A DNA stretch of 64,000 nucleotides from Thermosaccharophagus gerlachensis (GTDB lineage: Bacteria; Armatimonadota; Fervidibacteria; Fervidibacterales; Thermosaccharophagaceae): positions 88,823 to 152,822 of the forward strand of contig JBGOEV010000001.1 of NCBI GenBank assembly GCA_041538025.1, given 5' to 3'. Below, in pieces: positions 34,326-43,541 of this stretch. Both the position numbers and the translations under genes were made by a program. The notes beneath the pieces are model-generated. The model saw only the letters and a program-made list of their open reading frames with translations. It was not told where the DNA came from and did not search any database. How positions within the stretch are numbered: the first letter of the stretch is position 1; every line of letters begins with the position of its first letter.

Positions 34326-35665
34326 TGCGGTTGCTTGAAAATGCGAAAGCAGCATTGAAGTTGCCAGATTTGCGTGCAAGAGTAATTTTTGTATTTGCTA
34401 TGTTTGCTGTTTATGCGTTTGGTGCTCATGTGCCAGTTCCCGGAGTTGATACTAAAGCTTTAGGGGAAGCATTTGCTCAAGGTTTTGGTGGTGGGTTGTT
34501 GAGGCTAATAAACTTGTTTTCGGGCGGGGCATTGAAACGATTTTCCATATTTGCGCTTGGCATAATGCCTTATATAAATGCGTCAATCATAATGCAGCTT
34601 CTTGCTGTAGCTATACCGTCAATAGAGCAATGGCAGAAAGAAGGAGAATGGGGGAGGAGAAGAATAGCAAAACTTACCCGTGTTTTAACCCTTATCTCGT
34701 CAATTCTTCAGGGATGGGGCATTTTGTTCCTTTTCCAGCAAACTGGCGCAGTAAAGGATGTGAGCCTGCTCAGCCTAAATAGCTGGCGTATTGTATTAAC
34801 TCTTGCTGCAGGGACTGCAGCATTAATGTGGATAGGTGAGCTTATAACAGAGAAAGGGATAGGAAATGGCGTTTCGCTGATCATTTTTGCTGGAATAATG
34901 ATGCGTTTGCCCACAGATATTGCTCAAGTTTATGGCTTACTTAGTTCAAGGGCAGTTGAGTGGACGAATGTGTTTATCTTGTTTGGTTTCTTTGTATTAA
35001 CAGTAATGTTTATTGTATTTGTCCAGCAAGCCGAGAGGCGTATCCCTGTTCAGTATACTCGGAGAATAGTTGGAACGAGAATGATGGGCAGGACAAGTCA
35101 TTTACCGTTACGAGTAAACACTGCAGGAGTTATCCCTATAATTTTTGCGATATCGGTTGCTATGTTCCCGGGCACATTAACATCAATGATACCGATATTC
35201 AGGCATGGAACAGTAATAACTCTTCCATTGATCGGCAAGGTTGATATGGGTGCATTAGGGGCACAAATCAGGGAAATTTTTTATCCAGGAGGCAGTAATA
35301 TCGGCTTGTTGCTTTATTTTCTACTCGTAATCGCTTTTACATACTTTTACACAGCTGTTGTGTTGAACCCTTCAGATTTGGCGGATAACTTGAGGAAATG
35401 GGGAGGGGTTATCCCGGGCGTTAGACCGGGGGCTCCTACTGTGCAATATATTGACAAAGTTTTAACAAGGATTACATTCGGGGGAGCTATATTCCTCGGT
35501 ATAATTGCCATCCTTGAGTTCCTTGTTCCACATTGGACAGGGTTGCCATTATACGACATTGCTGGCGGAACTTCAATTTTGATAGTAGTTGGCGTAGCTC
35601 TTGAGACAATGCTCCAACTTGAGGCTCAGCTATTGTCTCGTCAATATGAAAGATTGATCAGATAA
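34325..35665 (+). CDS. secY: Protein translocase subunit SecY
   Basis: 446 residues with ten hydrophobic segments; the channel protein of the Sec translocon. GAHVPVPGVDTKAL near the start, SGGALKRFSIFALGIMPYINASIIMQL, the plug region, and RIPVQYTRR in the cytoplasmic loop that contacts SecA and ribosome are typical. Confidence 0.98.
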   Translation: MRLLENAKAALKLPDLRARVIFVFAMFAVYAFGAHVPVPGVDTKALGEAFAQGFGGGLLRLINLFSGGALKRFSIFALGIMPYINASIIMQLLAVAIPSIEQWQKEGEWGRRRIAKLTRVLTLISSILQGWGILFLFQQTGAVKDVSLLSLNSWRIVLTLAAGTAALMWIGELITEKGIGNGVSLIIFAGIMMRLPTDIAQVYGLLSSRAVEWTNVFILFGFFVLTVMFIVFVQQAERRIPVQYTRRIVGTRMMGRTSHLPLRVNTAGVIPIIFAISVAMFPGTLTSMIPIFRHGTVITLPLIGKVDMGALGAQIREIFYPGGSNIGLLLYFLLVIAFTYFYTAVVLNPSDLADNLRKWGGVIPGVRPGAPTVQYIDKVLTRITFGGAIFLGIIAILEFLVPHWTGLPLYDIAGGTSILIVVGVALETMLQLEAQLLSRQYERLIR

Positions 35666-35679
35666 CGGAGGAGGCAAAA

Positions 35680-36339
35680 TTGAGACTCATTATCCTTGGA
35701 CCTCCAGGGTCAGGGAAAGGGACACAAGCTTCTATACTTGCGCGAAAGTATGGATTGTTATATCTTGCCACCGGGGATATATTTAGGGAGGAAATTAAGC
35801 AAAAAACTGATTTAGGAAGGCAAGTCGAGTCTTACATGGCTCGTGGTGAACTTGTTCCTGATGAACTGGTTGTGGAAGTAGTTAGAAGGAAACTTGAAAG
35901 CAGTTCTAACAGCTCAATTGGTTTCATTTTTGATGGTTTCCCGAGAACTGAGAGGCAGGCAAAAGAGCTTGACAAATTGCTAAGTAAAATAAACTTGAAA
36001 TTATCGGCAGTTTTGCTGATTGATGTCCCAGATGATGAAGTTGTCAAGCGTTTATCGGGTAGAAGGATTTGCGCAAGGTGCGGTGCAGTTTACCATGTAG
36101 AATACAATCCACCGAAAATAGAGGGAACTTGCGATATATGTGGAGGGGAGCTGATTCAACGCGAGGACGATAAGCCAGAAGTTATCAGGAGACGCTTGCA
36201 AGTATATCACGAACAAACTGATCCAGTGATTTCGTATTATGAGAAGAACAACCTTTTGTATCGGGTAGATGGGTTGGGAGAAGTTGAGGAAGTGCACAGA
36301 AAAATTGAAACTTTGTTGAAACAGTTTTGCAATGAGTGA
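35680..36339 (+). CDS. adk: Adenylate kinase
   Basis: 219 residues; ATP + AMP to 2 ADP. The P-loop is GPPGSGKGTQ, the AMP site ATGDIFREEI, and FDGFPRTERQAKEL is conserved. The LID holds four Cys (CARC...CDIC), the zinc-binding type common in Gram-positives and thermophiles. A TTG start with GGAGGAGG is used. Confidence 0.98.
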   Translation: MRLIILGPPGSGKGTQASILARKYGLLYLATGDIFREEIKQKTDLGRQVESYMARGELVPDELVVEVVRRKLESSSNSSIGFIFDGFPRTERQAKELDKLLSKINLKLSAVLLIDVPDDEVVKRLSGRRICARCGAVYHVEYNPPKIEGTCDICGGELIQREDDKPEVIRRRLQVYHEQTDPVISYYEKNNLLYRVDGLGEVEEVHRKIETLLKQFCNE

Positions 36340-37160
36340 CCAAGATGAGGAAGCTAAGGGTAAAGAGAAACAAAAACGGTATCTTGCTAAAAAGCCTTGA
36401 CGAAATAGAGCGAATGCGTATTGCAGGGATAATAGTATATGGTGCATTAAAAGAGATGGCAGCTGCTATTGATGTTGGGGTTACTCCTTTGCAACTTGAT
36501 AAAATAGCTGAGAGCTATATACGAGATCACGGAGCTATTCCGTCTTTTCTGGGATATAAAGGCTATCCAGCATCAACTTGTATCGCTGTTAACGATCGTG
36601 TAGTTCACGCAATACCTGACAATAAACCTTTGAAAGAGGGAGATATTGTTGGTCTTGATGTGGCAGCTTGTTGGGATGGATACCATGCTGATGCTGCTAT
36701 CACGGTTCCGGTTGGTGAAGTTAGCGATTTAGCAAAAAAGTTATTAAAAGTTGCAGCAAACGCCCTTTGTATCGGCATAAAAGAAATTTCCTGTTCCAAA
36801 TCACTCCAGCGCATGGGAGCAGCAATTCAAAACTATGTTGAAGGTGAGGGATTTCATATAGTTCGTGATCTTGTAGGGCATGGTATAGGGAAAAATTTGC
36901 ATGAAAAGCCAGAGGTTCCGCACTACTTGTCAAACGCACCTGATATTAAAGTTGTCTCGGGGATGACATTTTGTATTGAACCAATGGTGAATGTCGGAAC
37001 TTATAAAGTGGCTTATTTGAATGACGGATGGACCGTAGTAACAGCGGATGGGAGTCTTTCAGCTCATTTTGAGCATACTATAGCGATTGTTGACGAAAGT
37101 GTGAGAATTTTAACACTTGGTCCAAATGGCGAAAACGATTTGTGGAAAGTAAATTTGTGA
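36336..37160 (+). CDS. map: Methionine aminopeptidase, type I
   Basis: 274 residues; removes N-terminal Met. Metal ligands are visible in GLDVAACWDGYHADAAITV (two Asp), VGHGIGKNLHEKP (His), FCIEPMV (Glu) and FEHTIAIV (Glu). The start could be GTG 36336, overlapping the adk stop (GTGA), or ATG 36345; neither has a strong binding site. Order secY-adk-map-infA is conserved in bacteria. Confidence 0.96.
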   Translation: MTKMRKLRVKRNKNGILLKSLDEIERMRIAGIIVYGALKEMAAAIDVGVTPLQLDKIAESYIRDHGAIPSFLGYKGYPASTCIAVNDRVVHAIPDNKPLKEGDIVGLDVAACWDGYHADAAITVPVGEVSDLAKKLLKVAANALCIGIKEISCSKSLQRMGAAIQNYVEGEGFHIVRDLVGHGIGKNLHEKPEVPHYLSNAPDIKVVSGMTFCIEPMVNVGTYKVAYLNDGWTVVTADGSLSAHFEHTIAIVDESVRILTLGPNGENDLWKVNL

Positions 37161-37178
37161 AGGTGAGGTGACTTTTAC

Positions 37179-37394
37179 ATGCCAAGAGAAAAAATAGAAG
37201 TTGAAGGAGTTGTAAAAGAATGTCTACCTAATGCTGTCTTTTGTGTGGAAATAGAAGGAGGGCATGAAGTGTTGGCATATGTGTCTGGAAAAATGAGGGT
37301 TAATTTCATTCGCATCGTCCCTGGCGATAGGGTGAAGGTTGAATTATCACCGCTTGACCCCAAGAGGGGGAGGATTGTTTACCGGCTGAAGTAG
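37179..37394 (+). CDS. infA: Translation initiation factor IF-1
   Basis: 71 residues, exact length. EGVVKECLPNAVFCVEIEGGHEVLAYVSGKMR and the DRVKVELSPLDPKRGRIVYRLK end form the S1-like OB fold that occupies the 30S A site. Confidence 0.98.
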   Translation: MPREKIEVEGVVKECLPNAVFCVEIEGGHEVLAYVSGKMRVNFIRIVPGDRVKVELSPLDPKRGRIVYRLK

Positions 37395-37416
37395 CTCAAA
37401 AAGGAGTGAAAGAGGA

Positions 37417-37533
37417 ATGAAAGTTAGACCTTCAATAAAGCGCATTTGTGATAAGTGTAAAATAGTCCGTAGGAAAGGAAAATATTACGTAATATGCGAA
37501 AATCCGAAGCATAAACAAAGACAAGGCAAGTAG
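37417..37533 (+). CDS. rpmJ: 50S ribosomal protein L36
   Basis: 38 residues (MKVRPSIKRICDKCK, then VRRKGKYYVICENPKHKQRQG). The zinc ligands Cys-x2-Cys and Cys-x4-His are all present, so this is the C+ form. Starts 23 bases after infA with AAAGAGGA upstream. Confidence 0.97.
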   Translation: MKVRPSIKRICDKCKIVRRKGKYYVICENPKHKQRQGK

Positions 37534-37545
37534 GAGGGATCAAGT

Positions 37546-37923
37546 ATGGCTCGTGTAGCTGGTGTAGAAATACCTGACAATAAGCGTGTAGAGATAGCGT
37601 TAACTTACATATATGGCATTGGCAGATCAACAAGCCAAAAGATATTGTCCGAAACCGGGATATCACCGGACAAGCGGGTCAAAGACTTGAGCGATGAGGA
37701 GATTGCCCGAATAAGGGATTACATTGACCGTAATTTGACAGTTGAGGGGGAGTTGAGAAGGAAGGTAGCGGAAGATATAAAAAGGCTGATAGACATAAGG
37801 TGCTATCGTGGGCTGAGGCACCTTAGAGGATTGCCTGTTAGAGGACAAAGAACGCGCACAAATGCTCGCACTCGCAAAGGTCCGCGGAAGACCGTCGGTG
37901 CCAAGAAAGGAAGGAGGAAGTAG
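37546..37923 (+). CDS. rpsM: 30S ribosomal protein S13
   Basis: 125 residues. ARVAGVEIPDNKRVEIALTYIYGIG and the C-terminal RGLRHLRGLPVRGQRTRTNARTRKG are diagnostic of S13 in the 30S head. Confidence 0.98.
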   Translation: MARVAGVEIPDNKRVEIALTYIYGIGRSTSQKILSETGISPDKRVKDLSDEEIARIRDYIDRNLTVEGELRRKVAEDIKRLIDIRCYRGLRHLRGLPVRGQRTRTNARTRKGPRKTVGAKKGRRK

Positions 37924-37969
37924 TCAAGAAGTAGTCAAATTGTAAAATCTTGTCAGCGAGGTGTTAGGG

Positions 37970-38356
37970 ATGGCACGTAAAGGAGGGCGTTCAAAACCAA
38001 AGCGTAGAGGAATTACTCAAGCTATTGCTCATATTCAGTCAACTTTCAATAACACGATTGTCACGATCACGGATATGGAAGGAAACACATTATGCTGGGC
38101 GAGTGGGGGCACAGTAGGATTTAAAGGGACGAAAAAAGGGACTCCATTTGCAGCTCAGATGGCAGCTCAAGCAGCTGGTAGGAAAGCATTAGACATGGGT
38201 GTTAAGACATTGCAAGTGTATGTAAAAGGACCTGGCGCAGGCAGAGAAACAGCGGTGAGGGCACTTGAATCACTTGGTTTTAAGATTGAATTTGTCAAGG
38301 ATATAACGCCTGTCCCGCATGATGGATGTCGCCCTGCTGGTAGGAGACGAGTATAA
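37970..38356 (+). CDS. rpsK: 30S ribosomal protein S11
   Basis: 128 residues. GITQAIAHIQSTFNNTIVTITDMEGN and KGPGAGRETAVRALESLGF, with the VPHDGCRPAGRRRV end, identify S11. ATG 37970 has GCGAGGTG upstream. Confidence 0.98.
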   Translation: MARKGGRSKPKRRGITQAIAHIQSTFNNTIVTITDMEGNTLCWASGGTVGFKGTKKGTPFAAQMAAQAAGRKALDMGVKTLQVYVKGPGAGRETAVRALESLGFKIEFVKDITPVPHDGCRPAGRRRV

Positions 38357-38375
38357 TCAAGGGGGAATGAATGAC

Positions 38376-39017
38376 ATGGGTAGATACATTGGACCTGTAT
38401 GCAGATTGTGCAGGCGTGAGGGGATTAAGCTGTTTTTGAAGGGTAATAAATGTTTAACCAAGTGCGTTCTTGAGAAAAGACCATATCCTCCGGGAATTAA
38501 CCCTGAATTGAAACGAGCGAAAAAGCCAACAGATTATGGCTTAAGGTTGAGGGAAAAACAACGCGCAAAGCGCATCTATAATATGACTGAAACGCAGTTT
38601 AAGCGTTTCTTCGAGTTGGCAAAGAAGCAAGCGAAAAAGACCGGAAAGCAAGTAGGAGAGCATTTGCTCCAATTGCTTGAAAGAAGGTTGGATAATGTTG
38701 TGTATCGCTTAGGATTTGCACTTTCAAGAAGGCATGCAAGACAGCTCGTTAAGCACAGACATGTCACCGTCAATGACAGAGTGGTGGATATACCATCATA
38801 TTTAGTTGAGGTTGGCGATGTGATAAAAATTAGGGACAAAAGCCAAGATATCCCAGAAATCAATGAAGCTATTGAGATGACCGGAAGTTGGTCAATCCCT
38901 GCGTGGCTGTCAAGGGATGTGAGCAGATATGAAGGGCGTGTTTTAGCGTTCCCGACACGGGATCAAATTGATGTGCCAGTAAATGAACAACTTATCGTGG
39001 AGTTCTACTCCCGATAA
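38376..39017 (+). CDS. rpsD: 30S ribosomal protein S4, zinc type
   Basis: 213 residues. The start MGRYIGPVCRLCRREG and CLTKC give four Cys for zinc. The S4 RNA-binding domain is LDNVVYRLGFALSRRHARQLVKHRHVTVN. ATG 38376 sits 10 bases after AGGGGG; the frame upstream overlaps rpsK. Confidence 0.97.
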   Translation: MGRYIGPVCRLCRREGIKLFLKGNKCLTKCVLEKRPYPPGINPELKRAKKPTDYGLRLREKQRAKRIYNMTETQFKRFFELAKKQAKKTGKQVGEHLLQLLERRLDNVVYRLGFALSRRHARQLVKHRHVTVNDRVVDIPSYLVEVGDVIKIRDKSQDIPEINEAIEMTGSWSIPAWLSRDVSRYEGRVLAFPTRDQIDVPVNEQLIVEFYSR

Positions 39018-39030
39018 TATCAGGAGGCAG

Positions 39031-39999
39031 ATGCACGTGAGTTGGAGAATTGATCAAATAACACCAAAAATAAGGAAACTTGTGGATGAAGACAATTATG
39101 CCCGCTATGAAATTTCCCCGTTAGAGTCCGGTTTTGGTATCACAGTTGGCAATGCTCTTAGGCGTGTGTTGCTGAATGAGATAATCGGTGCAGCAGTCAC
39201 TTTTGTCAAGATTGATGGAGTTTTGCATGAATATAGCACTATTCCGGGTGTGAAGGAAGATGTGATTGAAATGATCTTAAACATCAAAGAATTAGCGATT
39301 AGAATAACCGATGCTGCTGATACATCAAAGCCTCAAAAAGCATTCATATCGGTTCGCGGTAAAGGAGAGGTCACGGGTGCTGATGTTCGTATGCCTCCTG
39401 GATATGAAGTTGCAAATCCCGAACTCCATATCGCAGAATTAACAGACGAAAAGGCAAGACTAAACATGGAATTGACGATAGAAATTGGCAAGGGTTATGC
39501 CCCAATAGATAGAATTGACAGGAGTAAGTTAGATATTGGTCTCATTCCGGTTGACGCGATATTTGCCCCAATAAAGCGAGTGAATTTTGTAGTTGAGCCG
39601 ACAAGGGTCGGGACAGTAAGCACTTATGAGAGATTGGTTCTCGAGGTTTGGTCGAATGGAACAGTCAATATTGATCAGGCGCTTGTTGAAGCAGCAGGGC
39701 TGCTCATAAACCACTTCAGGATATTTCTTGCCCTTGGTATACCTCGTCCTTTTGTGCCGATTTACGAAGCACAGGATATCAAACGCTCAATTGAAACTAT
39801 TGGATTAAGTGCAAAAGTTGCAAGTATTCTAATGCAAAGTGGCTGTAAAACATTAGGTGATTTGATTAGCAAGACAGAAAAAGAGCTTTTGAGCATTCAG
39901 GGGTTTGGAAAACAAGCGCTCGCCGAGGTCAAAAAGGCGCTTTCAAATCTTGGATTGAAACTCAGAGAGGAAAAGGGTGTTGAAGATGAGACATCGTAA
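39031..39999 (+). CDS. rpoA: DNA-directed RNA polymerase subunit alpha
   Basis: About 322 residues. The N-terminal dimerisation domain holds ESGFGITVGNALRRVLL and EYSTIPGVKEDV; the C-terminal domain (from about 245) has the helix-hairpin-helix region ending IQGFGKQALAEVKKALSNLGL used for UP-element and activator contact. ATG 39031 and GTG 39037 both lie after CAGGAGG; the spacing slightly favours GTG. Confidence 0.97.
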   Translation: MHVSWRIDQITPKIRKLVDEDNYARYEISPLESGFGITVGNALRRVLLNEIIGAAVTFVKIDGVLHEYSTIPGVKEDVIEMILNIKELAIRITDAADTSKPQKAFISVRGKGEVTGADVRMPPGYEVANPELHIAELTDEKARLNMELTIEIGKGYAPIDRIDRSKLDIGLIPVDAIFAPIKRVNFVVEPTRVGTVSTYERLVLEVWSNGTVNIDQALVEAAGLLINHFRIFLALGIPRPFVPIYEAQDIKRSIETIGLSAKVASILMQSGCKTLGDLISKTEKELLSIQGFGKQALAEVKKALSNLGLKLREEKGVEDETS

Positions 40000-40348
40000 G
40001 GAACGCAAGGGATTTAGCCGACCAGCTGACCAAAGGATGGCATTGCTAAAGAATCTTGTAGTCTCGCTTTTCCTTCACGAACGGATAGAGACGACTTATG
40101 CGAAGGCGAAAGAAGCTAAGCGTATAGCTGAGAAATTGATTACAATTGCAAAAGAAGACACAATTCATTCTCGGCGCCTTGTGCGAAGGATGATACCTAA
40201 TCCACTTCAAAGGCAAGTTGTCAACAAAATATTTAACGAAATAGCCCCAAGATACCGAGATAGGAATGGAGGGTATACGAGGATCATCAAAACAGGCATA
40301 AGGCGCGGTGACGGTGCTCAGATGGCAGTCCTAATGCTCGTTGAGTAG
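39986..40348 (+). CDS. rplQ: 50S ribosomal protein L17
   Basis: 120 residues. MRHRKERKGFSRPADQRMALLKNLVVSL and the GGYTRIIKTGIRRGDGAQMAVLMLVE end are diagnostic. ATG 39986 lies 14 bases inside rpoA. Confidence 0.98.
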   Translation: MRHRKERKGFSRPADQRMALLKNLVVSLFLHERIETTYAKAKEAKRIAEKLITIAKEDTIHSRRLVRRMIPNPLQRQVVNKIFNEIAPRYRDRNGGYTRIIKTGIRRGDGAQMAVLMLVE

Positions 40349-40355
40349 CTCCAAA

Positions 40356-41108
40356 ATGTTAAGGAAAAATCAAGAAAGGCACATAAAATTGGTCATTGAA
40401 TACGATGGAACGGACTTCAACGGCTTCCAAAAACAATCAAACGCGCGAACTGTTCAAAAAGTATTAGAAAAAGCCATTGAAAAAGTAACTGGACATACAG
40501 TTAAGTTGCAATATGCTGGTAGGACAGATGCAGGCGTTCATGCCACATGGCAAGTCGTTAAATTTTCAACGAAAAGTAGTATACCAGTTTCTGCGCTTGT
40601 AGCAGCAATAAATAGTCATTTGCCTAATGATGTTGTCGTCAAATATGCAAGTGAGACAGATGCCGATTTTCATCCAAGATATAGGGCAAAAAGCCGAGTT
40701 TATCGGTATTTGATTGACAACGGAAAAGAGCCAGCGGTGTTGATGCGTAGGTATGCATGGCATATACCAAAGAAGCTCAATGTAGAAGCGATGCAAAAAG
40801 CTGCAAATTATCTGATTGGAACTCACGATTTTAGGTCGTTTCATGCAAGTGGAAGCAACCTTGGAAGCACAATCAGGCATGTTTTTGGGATAAAATGTAG
40901 AAGGAAAGGTAGGTTTGTGAGCATAACAATAGAAGCCAACGCGTTTCTTTACCATATGGCGAGAATAATCGTTGGAACCCTTGTGGAAGTCGGATTGGGG
41001 AAAAGGGAACCAGAAGATGTGAAGAAAATATTGGAAGCTAAAGACAGGAAGGTTGCCGGTCCAACGGCGCCTGCTCATGGTTTATGTCTCGTGCGAGTAA
41101 GATACTGA
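40356..41108 (+). CDS. truA: tRNA pseudouridine(38-40) synthase TruA
   Basis: About 250 residues. The catalytic Asp is in YAGRTDAGVHATWQVV. YDGTDFNGFQKQ, YRYLIDN, DFRSFHASG and FLYHMARIIVGTLVEVG complete the family pattern. The start is weakly supported (ATG 40356; TTG 40341 overlaps rplQ). Confidence 0.95.
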   Translation: MLRKNQERHIKLVIEYDGTDFNGFQKQSNARTVQKVLEKAIEKVTGHTVKLQYAGRTDAGVHATWQVVKFSTKSSIPVSALVAAINSHLPNDVVVKYASETDADFHPRYRAKSRVYRYLIDNGKEPAVLMRRYAWHIPKKLNVEAMQKAANYLIGTHDFRSFHASGSNLGSTIRHVFGIKCRRKGRFVSITIEANAFLYHMARIIVGTLVEVGLGKREPEDVKKILEAKDRKVAGPTAPAHGLCLVRVRY

Positions 41109-41127
41109 AAAAATGGGGGAAAGGAGT

Positions 41128-41613
41128 ATGGCTAATAATACAACTTACATCAAACCTGAGCAAGTCGAGAGAAAATGGTATTTAGTTGATGCCGAAGGCG
41201 TAAGGCTTGGAAGGCTCGCAAGCGTTGTAGCATACTTGTTGATTGGTAAGCATAAACCACAGTGGCAACCAAACATTGATGTAGGTGATTATGTCATTGT
41301 CATAAATGCCGAAAAAGTCGTCCTTACTGGAAAAAAGCTTGAACAGAAGTTCCATTATCGGCATTCAGGTTATCCGGGGAATCTACGGGCGTATAGTTAC
41401 AAGTGGATGTTGCAGAACCGCCCTGAACAGGTTATAACACTCGCAGTTGAACGGATGTTGCCGAAAAACAGGCTTGGGAGAAAAATGATGAAAAAGTTGC
41501 GCGTTTATCGGGGTCAAAATCATCCACATCAAGCGCAGCAGCCAATACAGATTGATGTGCGTAAGTTTGAAAAAACAATGCGAATTATTGATGCAGTGGA
41601 AAGGGGGATGTGA
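41128..41613 (+). CDS. rplM: 50S ribosomal protein L13
   Basis: 161 residues. WYLVDAEGVRLGRLASVVAYLLIGKHKPQ and MLPKNRLGRKMMKKLRVYRGQNHPHQAQQP are diagnostic. ATG 41128 has GGGGGAAAGGAG upstream. rpsI follows after 3 bases. Confidence 0.98.
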   Translation: MANNTTYIKPEQVERKWYLVDAEGVRLGRLASVVAYLLIGKHKPQWQPNIDVGDYVIVINAEKVVLTGKKLEQKFHYRHSGYPGNLRAYSYKWMLQNRPEQVITLAVERMLPKNRLGRKMMKKLRVYRGQNHPHQAQQPIQIDVRKFEKTMRIIDAVERGM

Positions 41614-41616
41614 ACA

Positions 41617-42096
41617 ATGTCAGAGGAATTGGTAAAAAATGGCGAAAATGTTGAATCACAAGCTGAACTCACCCAGTATGAAGGGACGGCGCAAGTGACA
41701 CCACCAAGGCAGTATTTTTATGCAACTGGCAGGAGGAAAGAGGCGGTTGCAAGGGTATGGCTAATACCCGGTGGAAGTGGTAATGTTGTGGTTAATGAGA
41801 AACCGATTTTGCAGTATCTTTGCAGATATTCTCTCATGCACCGTGCTCTTGAACCACTTATCATCACCCAAACATCCAATTTATTTGATGTCAAAGCAAC
41901 CGCTAAAGGCGGTGGACTAAGCGGGCAAGCTGATGCCTTGCGGCACGGTATTGCAAGGGCGCTTGTAACATATGATCCATCGTTTCGTCCGATCTTGCGT
42001 CAAGCTGGTATGCTTACTCGTGATCCAAGGGTAAAAGAGAGGAAAAAATACGGGCGGAAAAGAGCAAGGCGTGGCTTCCAGTTCAGGAAGCGTTAA
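41617..42096 (+). CDS. rpsI: 30S ribosomal protein S9
   Basis: 159 residues; an acidic N-terminal extension of about 30 residues precedes the S9 core (YFYATGRRKEAVARVWLIPGGSG). The C-terminus ERKKYGRKRARRGFQFRKR, whose last Arg contacts P-site tRNA, is intact. Last gene of the cluster. Confidence 0.97.
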   Translation: MSEELVKNGENVESQAELTQYEGTAQVTPPRQYFYATGRRKEAVARVWLIPGGSGNVVVNEKPILQYLCRYSLMHRALEPLIITQTSNLFDVKATAKGGGLSGQADALRHGIARALVTYDPSFRPILRQAGMLTRDPRVKERKKYGRKRARRGFQFRKR

Positions 42097-42244
42097 AAGT
42101 TTGGTTCTTGTAGAGGTAAAATCTTTGCCATTGGCTTCAAACAAGTGGTTTAGAGGGAGCTTTTAAAGTGCTGAATTCGTTTGGTGGGAATTAAGCAGAG
42201 TGGGAGCATTCTTATGGTCTAAAGCGGGTAGAGGAGTGTTAAAG

Positions 42245-43525
42245 GTGGATAAGGTGTGGGTGAGATGGTATCGGAAGAGGTTATTCTGGTTGGCTGTCAG
42301 CTGGATAATAGTTAGGTGTTATGCAGGGTGGACGGATGGGAGTTTGTGCAAGCTACATGCCGTTAAAGAGGGGGAAACGCTTTCCTCCATTGCCTATCAA
42401 TATGGCGTTACAGTTGAGCAGTTGCGTGCTGCTAACGGGATGAACGACTTCCCTGAAAAAGCACCGCTAAGGGAAGGAAGTGTCCTTCTTATCCCCTTGG
42501 CATCCGCAAATAGTGTCAAAGCTTTTGGCGATTATTCGTTTGAAGCACCCTCACATGATGTGAAAGCTTTTTTCATTTATGAAGCTAAGGAAGGGGAAAC
42601 AGTTGAGGAGATCGCAAGCAGTTTTAAGGTGCCGGTCAAAGCGCTATGTGAGGCTAACAAAAATATCAAGCCGGGTATGAGACTACGTAACGGCACAGTT
42701 TTACTAATTCCAATTTTAGTTGGCGTTAGTAAAGCAGAATCGAGCCAAAACAAGGTGACAAACCCTGATAGACCGAAACGGGTTGAAACAAACACAACAG
42801 CAGTTGCAAAACCGTCACAAGGCAATAAGGATTCAATGAATGTGAGTTCGCTACAGCGTTCGTCGTTACCATCGCCACTTTTGAGGACGCAAACGGCAAC
42901 AAGTTTTGCAAACATAGCAATTGTTAAGCGCCAAAGCTTCATATACTCGGCGCCGACTACTAACTCAGTGCGTTACTACCTATGCAACCCCGGAAAGAAG
43001 CTCCTTGTAGTTGACAGGCGTGGTAACTGGTTTGGTGTGCTTATGGTCAATGGTGCCGTTGGATGGATATGGGGAGATGCGATTACGCTCACCAATGATG
43101 CTGTCTCGGTATCAGCATCGTGGTTGATGCCTTCTAATAGAACTCAACTTGTCAGGTATGATGGGACTGGGTATGCAATCGTTCGTGAAGCTATGCGCTA
43201 CTTGAATGTGCCATACAAATATGGTGGGAATTCAATGAACGGTATTGATTGCTCTGCGCTCGTTCAAAGAGTTTATGCTGCGTTCGGCATAAGGCTTCCA
43301 CGAAGAGCAAGCGAGCAGTGTGCATATGGTTTTCCAGTTGAATTTAGTCAGCTTCAGCCGGGAGATAGGATTTACTTTGCAGGTAGAGATGGACAAGTTA
43401 ATCATTGTGGCATATACATTGGCGATGGTAAGTTTATACATGCCTCTGGTAGGCACGGCAAGGTCACGATAAGTAGCCTCTACGAACCACGCTACTTTAA
43501 CTCCTTTTATTGTGCTCGCAGGTGA
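42245..43525 (+). CDS. Exported LysM-SH3-NlpC/P60 peptidoglycan endopeptidase
   Basis: About 426 residues: a signal peptide (basic start, LFWLAVSWIIVRCYAGW), two LysM domains (about 37-85 and 112-157), a Ser/Thr-rich linker, an SH3-like domain (YLCNPGKKLLVVDRRGNWFGVL) and a C-terminal NlpC/P60 domain with catalytic Cys in GIDCSALVQ and His in VNHCGIYIGDGKFIHASG. Such enzymes cut peptide cross-links in peptidoglycan. GTG 42245 is chosen because GAGGAG lies 8 bases upstream and the signal peptide then starts properly. Confidence 0.92.
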   Translation: MDKVWVRWYRKRLFWLAVSWIIVRCYAGWTDGSLCKLHAVKEGETLSSIAYQYGVTVEQLRAANGMNDFPEKAPLREGSVLLIPLASANSVKAFGDYSFEAPSHDVKAFFIYEAKEGETVEEIASSFKVPVKALCEANKNIKPGMRLRNGTVLLIPILVGVSKAESSQNKVTNPDRPKRVETNTTAVAKPSQGNKDSMNVSSLQRSSLPSPLLRTQTATSFANIAIVKRQSFIYSAPTTNSVRYYLCNPGKKLLVVDRRGNWFGVLMVNGAVGWIWGDAITLTNDAVSVSASWLMPSNRTQLVRYDGTGYAIVREAMRYLNVPYKYGGNSMNGIDCSALVQRVYAAFGIRLPRRASEQCAYGFPVEFSQLQPGDRIYFAGRDGQVNHCGIYIGDGKFIHASGRHGKVTISSLYEPRYFNSFYCARR

Positions 43526-43541
43526 ACCAAGGCAGGATCTC

